A model generated the notes under the pieces. The model worked only from the letters and a program-made list of their open reading frames with translations. It made no database searches and was not told the origin of the DNA. From NCBI GenBank assembly GCA_938016235.1, contig CALLPU010000292.1:1-9677 (forward strand): a DNA stretch of 9,677 bases, read 5' to 3'. Source of the stretch: an uncultured Granulosicoccus sp. GTDB taxonomy: Bacteria; Pseudomonadota; Gammaproteobacteria; Granulosicoccales; Granulosicoccaceae. Shown here piece after piece: positions 6,810 to 9,677 of this stretch; the first letter of the stretch is position 1, and each line of letters opens with the position of its first letter. The position numbers were made by a program, and so were the translations under genes.

Positions 6810-7907
6810 ATGAATGCAACACCCTTGAATATTCCATCTGTGGCCGTCGATACGGTACGCACAGCGTTACTGGCACAGTTTCAAGACACATCCCTGCGCT
6901 CACGCGCAACAATGTTGTGGGGCACACGCGGAGTTGGCAAGTCATCTGTGGTAAACCAGGTGGCGATGGATGCTGGCGTGCCATTGATCGATCTGCGTTT
7001 GACCACGATCGAACCGGTTGATTTACGCGGTGCCTTGTTCGCTGATGATTCACTGAAGAAAACCGTCTGGTTTCCACCGGAATTCCTTCCGGCACCCGAT
7101 CAACCCGCAGGTATCCTGTTTCTTGATGAATTGACCGCGGCAGATCAGCGGCTGCAGACATCCGCCTATTCGCTGATTCTGGATCGTCGCGTAGGTGACT
7201 ACCTGCTGCCGGACGGATGGATGATCGTGGCAGCAGGCAACGCAGCCTTTCACGGCGCAGTCAGCCACGATATGGGCACTGCCCTGGCTGATCGCATGTT
7301 TCATTTTCACGTGCAAAGCGTGCTGGGAGCGTTTCTGGATTACGCACTGTCCAAAAAACTGGCACCCGAGATCATGGCTTACTTGCAGGTCAGACCAGAC
7401 AAACTGGACGACACTGCCAATCAGCTTGCTCAGGATCATCTGACAGGCGCCAGCCCTCGCGGATGGGAAGACGTATCTCGCGTGCTGCAATCAGCGTTGA
7501 GCGAATCACAACAGCAACTCTATATTCAGGCCCGTATCGGGGCTGCCAATGCGGCCGAGTTTATTGCTGCTATTCGAGAGATTCAGGCCGGCGCGAATAT
7601 TCGCGAATTGCTTGAGGCCAAATCCGGGCCTGAGACTACCGCCCTTCTACCGTCCACACTCGATGCATTGTATGGACTGGTTTATGGCCTCGCGTCGGCT
7701 GTGGGTGAACGGGAACGCATTCATCGCGTACTGGAAATCGTTGAACAGTTCACCGATATGCAAGGCACGCTGCCAGTTCGCGAATCGCAAACACTGGCAA
7801 TGGAACTGATCCTGAAAAGCACGCTGGAAGCCGGCCACGACGATGCCGTGATCAGCAGCCCGGCGTGGCATCGCTACAATGAGCAGCACGCTGATGCAAC
7901 CGTGTAA
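6810..7907 (+). CDS. MoxR-type AAA+ ATPase
   Basis: This 365-residue AAA+ ATPase belongs to the MoxR-like group that pairs with VWA proteins. The Walker A is GTRGVGKSS (38-46, K44), with Arg where many relatives have Pro. Walker B is ILFLDEL (D106, E107), sensor 1 is N144 in AAGN, an arginine-finger candidate is R162 in ALADRMF, and the sensor 2 region is SPRGWEDVSR (215-224, R217). All catalytic residues look intact, so it should hydrolyse ATP as a hexamer. The C-terminal part (about 225-365) is a helical extension. I use the ATG at 6810 because family similarity begins there. Upstream in-frame codons run back into the previous gene and encode nothing family-like. The shine-dalgarno is weak. 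The VWA gene starts 8 nt after the stop, so the two proteins are almost certainly made together and probably form a complex. Confidence 0.9.
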   Translation: MNATPLNIPSVAVDTVRTALLAQFQDTSLRSRATMLWGTRGVGKSSVVNQVAMDAGVPLIDLRLTTIEPVDLRGALFADDSLKKTVWFPPEFLPAPDQPAGILFLDELTAADQRLQTSAYSLILDRRVGDYLLPDGWMIVAAGNAAFHGAVSHDMGTALADRMFHFHVQSVLGAFLDYALSKKLAPEIMAYLQVRPDKLDDTANQLAQDHLTGASPRGWEDVSRVLQSALSESQQQLYIQARIGAANAAEFIAAIREIQAGANIRELLEAKSGPETTALLPSTLDALYGLVYGLASAVGERERIHRVLEIVEQFTDMQGTLPVRESQTLAMELILKSTLEAGHDDAVISSPAWHRYNEQHADATV

Positions 7908-7915
7908 TACACGGC

Positions 7916-9280
7916 ATGTCTGATTACCAGATATCCGCGCAAGGTCATCGCGGCACCAGAGCTGTACAGCGTCTGGTTGAGTATGCACCGGCTAGTGGCG
8001 GGCTTGCATTATGGATGCAGCACCGGGATGTGAGTACAGCTCCGGCTCGCGCTTATTGGGCGCATACGGCAGGTTTCAAGAAACAATGGGTCATTGGTAA
8101 CGATGGGGTTACGCTGTACTACGGCCCGGCATTTGAACAAAAGCCCCTGGATGAGCAGACAGCACTGGTTGCGCACCAGGTACTGCATGTGGCCTTGCGT
8201 CACGTGGCGCGCGAGCGTGCCCTGCGAGAGAAAATAGGCGATCTTGATGCAGAATTATTTGCGTTATGTGCCGATGCCATCGTTAATTCGTCGTTGTCTC
8301 ACCTGGCCTGGATGACGCTACCCAAGGGCAGCATCCTGCTGGATACCCTGCTAGTTCGACTGCTCGGTATAGAAGAGCCAATAGAAACCAGTCTGCACCG
8401 CTGGGATACTGAGGCGTTGTATCGTGCCATCGATGATCGGGAGCAGGTGGGCAGTTCATCCCGAGAAAACGGTGGCCAATCTCAAGAGCGCTCTAACTCA
8501 TCCCAAAGCACCGATGGCGCTCAAGAGCAGCAACGTCGCGACGGCCCGGTGACACTCGCGGCACGTCAACTGGCAGCCACGGTAAATCGTGATCTTGTTC
8601 CCGATGAAAACACGTCCCCGGAAAGCGCCAATGAGCAGCAACAACAGTGGTCTGAGCGATTGCTCAGGGCCCATACGGCCGATAGCTCGCAATCCTTGAT
8701 GCGCCAGCTGCTGGGCGACAACAAACCTGCGCGCACGCCCTGGCAGCATCTGCTCCGCACGCAACTGCAACGCAGCCTTGCGCAGAAAACAGACATTAAC
8801 TGGTCTCGGCCAAACCGCAGCTGGATAGCCAACCAGGGACGCACCTCAACCGGTCAACGTCTGCCGTGGCAGCCAGGCTTGAGCTATGCTCGCCAGTGCG
8901 CACGGTTGTGCATACTGGTCGATACCTCCGGATCGGTGAACGATGGGCTGCTGCATCGTTTTGCCAACGAGATAGAACGACTGATGCGCACCCACAGGGC
9001 CGATGCGTTTCTGATCGCCGGTGATGACCAGGTGCGTGAACAGCATCAACTGCGAGCCGGTTGTCAGCCATTGCGCACCATCCAGAGCCAGGGCGGTGGC
9101 GGTACGAACTTCATTCCCCTACTCGAAGCGGCCAATAACATCAAACCCGATATTGCCGTATTTCTGACTGATCTGGATGGCCCTGCAGGAGAAGCACCGG
9201 GTTGGCCGGTGATCTGGGCCGTGCCCTCTACCGCTAGCGCGCGTCCCGTACCGTTTGGTCGGATGATTGTGCTCGAGTAG
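7916..9280 (+). CDS. DUF2201-type protein: metallopeptidase-like domain plus VWA domain
   Basis: This 454-residue protein is a partner of the MoxR ATPase. The N-terminal half (about 15-175) resembles the DUF2201 putative metallopeptidase domain. The zinc-site motif reads H87-Q88-V-L-H91 with H96 five residues on, so the catalytic Glu of HExxH is Gln (codon CAG). ADAIVNS at 119-125 matches the following conserved block. A low-complexity S/Q/N/E-rich linker runs from about 177 to 247. The C-terminal VWA domain (about 330-454) has an intact MIDAS: D336-T-S-G-S340, T397 in GGGGTNF and D419 in LTDLDG. It ends in PFGRMIVLE, as is common for this family. It has no signal peptide or membrane span. 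The Gln change suggests loss of protease activity while metal binding may remain, leaving a scaffold or substrate-recognition role. Its last 47 nt overlap the convergent transporter gene. Confidence 0.88.
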   Translation: MSDYQISAQGHRGTRAVQRLVEYAPASGGLALWMQHRDVSTAPARAYWAHTAGFKKQWVIGNDGVTLYYGPAFEQKPLDEQTALVAHQVLHVALRHVARERALREKIGDLDAELFALCADAIVNSSLSHLAWMTLPKGSILLDTLLVRLLGIEEPIETSLHRWDTEALYRAIDDREQVGSSSRENGGQSQERSNSSQSTDGAQEQQRRDGPVTLAARQLAATVNRDLVPDENTSPESANEQQQQWSERLLRAHTADSSQSLMRQLLGDNKPARTPWQHLLRTQLQRSLAQKTDINWSRPNRSWIANQGRTSTGQRLPWQPGLSYARQCARLCILVDTSGSVNDGLLHRFANEIERLMRTHRADAFLIAGDDQVREQHQLRAGCQPLRTIQSQGGGGTNFIPLLEAANNIKPDIAVFLTDLDGPAGEAPGWPVIWAVPSTASARPVPFGRMIVLE

Positions 9281-9677
9281 CTCTTTGCCGCCAAAGCGGC
9301 ACCAGCTCCACAATCAGCATGGCAAGGAAAATCAGGGCGCAGCCAACAAACCCGATCCACGCAATGCGCTCGTCCAGCCACAGAAAGGCGAACAGCGCAG
9401 CAAAGGGTGCTTCGGAAGACAAGAATATGGCCGCCTGCGGCGCGCTGGTGTAGCGCTGCCCGATAACCTGAAGCGTGAAAGCAAGACCACTGGCGAAAAT
9501 GCCTGCATACAATATTTGCGGAGCCGCCGCGACGATAGCCTGCCATACAATGGGTTCAAGCATCACTGCAACCAGCATCGCCATAGCAGATGTTACCAGG
9601 AACTGTATGAGCGACAGCGCCAGAGGACGACCAGACTGGCCCACAAATCGTGCGATCAAGACAACTTGCAGCGCCCA
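9234..9677 (-). CDS. EamA/DMT-family transporter, C-terminal part (runs off the window)
   Basis: The reading frame is open to the window edge, giving about 147 residues of the second EamA repeat. Starting from WALQVV at the edge, four to five hydrophobic helices follow. The most diagnostic stretch is IFASGLAFTLQVIGQRYTSAPQAA and then SEAPFAALFAFLWLDERI, typical of the RhaT/EamA drug/metabolite transporter superfamily. The charged C-terminal tail (about 20 residues after VELVPLW) is cytosolic. The protein should be an inner-membrane permease of about 300 residues, with substrate unknown. The in-frame TTG near 9659 should not be taken as a start, because the true start lies beyond the window. 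Its stop codon lies inside the convergent VWA gene. Confidence 0.85.
   Translation of the reverse strand, partial: WALQVVLIARFVGQSGRPLALSLIQFLVTSAMAMLVAVMLEPIVWQAIVAAAPQILYAGIFASGLAFTLQVIGQRYTSAPQAAIFLSSEAPFAALFAFLWLDERIAWIGFVGCALIFLAMLIVELVPLWRQRATRAQSSDQTVRDAR

Noticed and set aside
5642..9280. A firm call of the MoxR-VWA operon as a phage-defence system
   Set aside because: No nuclease, toxin, sensor domain or mobile-element context is visible. MoxR-VWA pairs also serve metal insertion and complex assembly, so a defence claim is not supported.
9286..9301. TGCCGC-CAAA-GCGGCA hairpin just after the VWA stop as a terminator
   Set aside because: The stem is perfect but only 6 bp and has no T-run after it on either strand. 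It lies within the coding region of the convergent transporter.

Overview
The window reads as a stretch of a gammaproteobacterial chromosome. The grounds are a CpxR/CpxA-like two-component pair beside a Spy/CpxP-like periplasmic protein, a mid-50s GC feel by eye, and ordinary dense packing with ATGA/GTGA gene overlaps. No genus can be assigned from sequence alone. I see no transposase, integrase, tRNA, rRNA or CRISPR array.

Region 1 (about 1-4115, + strand) is an envelope-sensing cassette with an unexpected end. It holds a small secreted Spy/CpxP-like protein, an OmpR-family response regulator, a CpxA-type histidine kinase that overlaps the regulator by 4 nt, and a soluble cytochrome P450 whose ATG overlaps the kinase stop by 4 nt. 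The P450 is followed by about 210 nt of non-coding but structured sequence that ends in a strong intrinsic terminator at 4091-4115.

Region 2 (4149-5432, - strand) is one integral membrane acyltransferase-3 family protein. A 209-nt divergent intergenic region separates it from region 3 and carries candidate operator sequences, including a Fur-like half site.

Region 3 (5642-9280, + strand) is a probable three-gene operon. It encodes an unrecognised 372-residue protein with two C-terminal membrane segments, a MoxR-type AAA+ ATPase, and a DUF2201-type protein that joins a metallopeptidase-like N-terminal domain (HQxxH in place of HExxH) to a C-terminal VWA domain with an intact MIDAS. MoxR and VWA proteins act in pairs in known systems, with ATP-driven remodelling of a metal- or protein-bound target. 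The membrane-anchored first gene is the candidate new partner or target and is the most interesting part of the window.

Region 4 (9234-9677, - strand) is the C-terminal part of an EamA/DMT-family transporter that runs off the window edge. Its 3' end overlaps the VWA gene's 3' end by 47 bp in convergent orientation.
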